Assembly: GCA_002505325.1 (NCBI GenBank)
Contig: DAUV01000017.1
Coordinates: 1-5,445 of the forward strand
DNA: 5,445 nt
Reading direction: 5' to 3'
Origin: Euryarchaeota archaeon UBA623
Lineage (GTDB): Archaea; Thermoplasmatota; Poseidoniia; Poseidoniales; Thalassarchaeaceae
This document shows positions 4,963 through 5,445 of the stretch, one piece after another. The notes beneath the pieces were generated by a model. That model did not search any database, was not told the origin of the DNA, and worked only from the letters and a program-made list of their open reading frames with translations. The position numbers were made by a program, and so were the translations under genes. The first letter of the stretch is position 1. Each line of letters begins with the position of its first letter.

Positions 4963-5445
4963 ATGTCTATCGAAGAGCAGCCACTTGCGCTTGTGGTGGT
5001 TGGCAACGCCACCACCGAGGGCAGGATACGCAGTATCATGAAACATCAAGGATGGCGTACTGAGTTCTGTGGTGATGGTGACAAAGCGGTCGACGAATAT
5101 GTCAGACTACAACCCGACTTGGTATTCCTAGCTCTTGATATCCCTTCGATGGATGGCCACATAGCAGCGCTTGAGATGCGCGAGACCGACTACAGTGCAA
5201 GAATAGCCATTATCACCTCTAGATCCGGTACTGCCGTCGCTCGGGATGCCGCTTACTCTGCAGGAGCGGTCGGTGTACTCGTCACCCCCCTGACTCAATC
5301 AGTGTTTGACGAGCAGTGGGAGGGGATGATGGGAGATGTCCCCCCCGCTCCTGGTCTCGCTGACCTTGACGAACTCTATCCTAAGGTAGAGGAGACGGAT
5401 ATGTCAGAATTACCGATGCCTCCCCTGATGCCGTTGATGCCGGAA
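4963..5445 (+). CDS. Degenerate response-regulator receiver domain protein (3' end outside window)
   Basis: The frame runs open to the last base. From 4963 it gives 161 residues; from the in-frame ATG at 4906, which overlaps the ftsY stop, 180 residues. Residues quoted are counted from 4906. The receiver fold is visible in strand ALVVVGNAT (28-36), helix, PDLVFLALDIPSMDG (70-84), IAIITS (100-105), and AGAVGVLVTPL (119-129). The catalytic positions are altered. The acidic pair before NAT is Val32-Gly33, the phospho-acceptor Asp in the PDLVxLDxxxPxMDG pattern is Ala76, and the conserved Lys before Pro is Thr127; the switch Thr (T104) remains. It therefore probably works without phosphorylation, as a binding or scaffold domain. 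After residue 140 comes a Pro/Met/acidic-rich region including MPPLMPLMPE. The rest of the protein is unseen. Close placement behind ftsY suggests co-transcription; its target is unknown. Confidence 0.75.
   Translation, partial: MSIEEQPLALVVVGNATTEGRIRSIMKHQGWRTEFCGDGDKAVDEYVRLQPDLVFLALDIPSMDGHIAALEMRETDYSARIAIITSRSGTAVARDAAYSAGAVGVLVTPLTQSVFDEQWEGMMGDVPPAPGLADLDELYPKVEETDMSELPMPPLMPLMPE

Overview
The window looks like a compact stretch of an archaeal chromosome. The strongest markers are a prefoldin alpha subunit gene directly followed by ftsY, an archaeal pairing, and ribosome binding sites of the archaeal GGTG(A) type placed 5 bases before several ATG codons. A planktonic marine euryarchaeon of the Marine Group II/Poseidoniales kind would fit the style of the proteins and the moderate GC content, but that placement is an inference that a database search would have to settle.

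Layout: (1) bases 1-396 hold the 3' end of a gene for a membrane-anchored protein of unknown function. (2) Bases 410-1210 encode a CysQ-type 3'(2'),5'-bisphosphate nucleotidase. (3) Bases 1212-2090, minus strand, encode a PAPS-dependent sulfotransferase that converges on cysQ with one base between the stop codons. (4) Bases 2091-2194 are a divergent intergenic region with two TATA-like boxes, a direct repeat spaced 30 bases and a small inverted repeat. (5) Bases 2195-3079 encode a fusion of APS kinase (CysC) with a small HxGH-type nucleotidylyltransferase. (6) Bases 3119-3628 encode prefoldin alpha. (7) Bases 3638-4906 encode FtsY, the SRP receptor GTPase. (8) From about 4963 (or 4906) to the window end runs a receiver-domain protein that has lost the canonical phosphorylation residues.

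The first half reads as a sulfation cassette: the CysC fusion makes the sulfate donor PAPS, the sulfotransferase transfers sulfate to an unknown acceptor (glycan-type by its motifs), and CysQ removes the inhibitory by-product PAP. The striking part is the CysC fusion. Its APS kinase domain is joined to a roughly 125-residue nucleotidylyltransferase domain of the superfamily that also contains ATP sulfurylase. The arrangement recalls animal PAPS synthetase, but the second domain is far smaller and closer to NMN adenylyltransferase in its motifs. Whether it makes APS or does something else is open. The second half is housekeeping: protein folding (prefoldin) and membrane targeting (FtsY), followed by a degenerate receiver protein that may be co-transcribed with ftsY.
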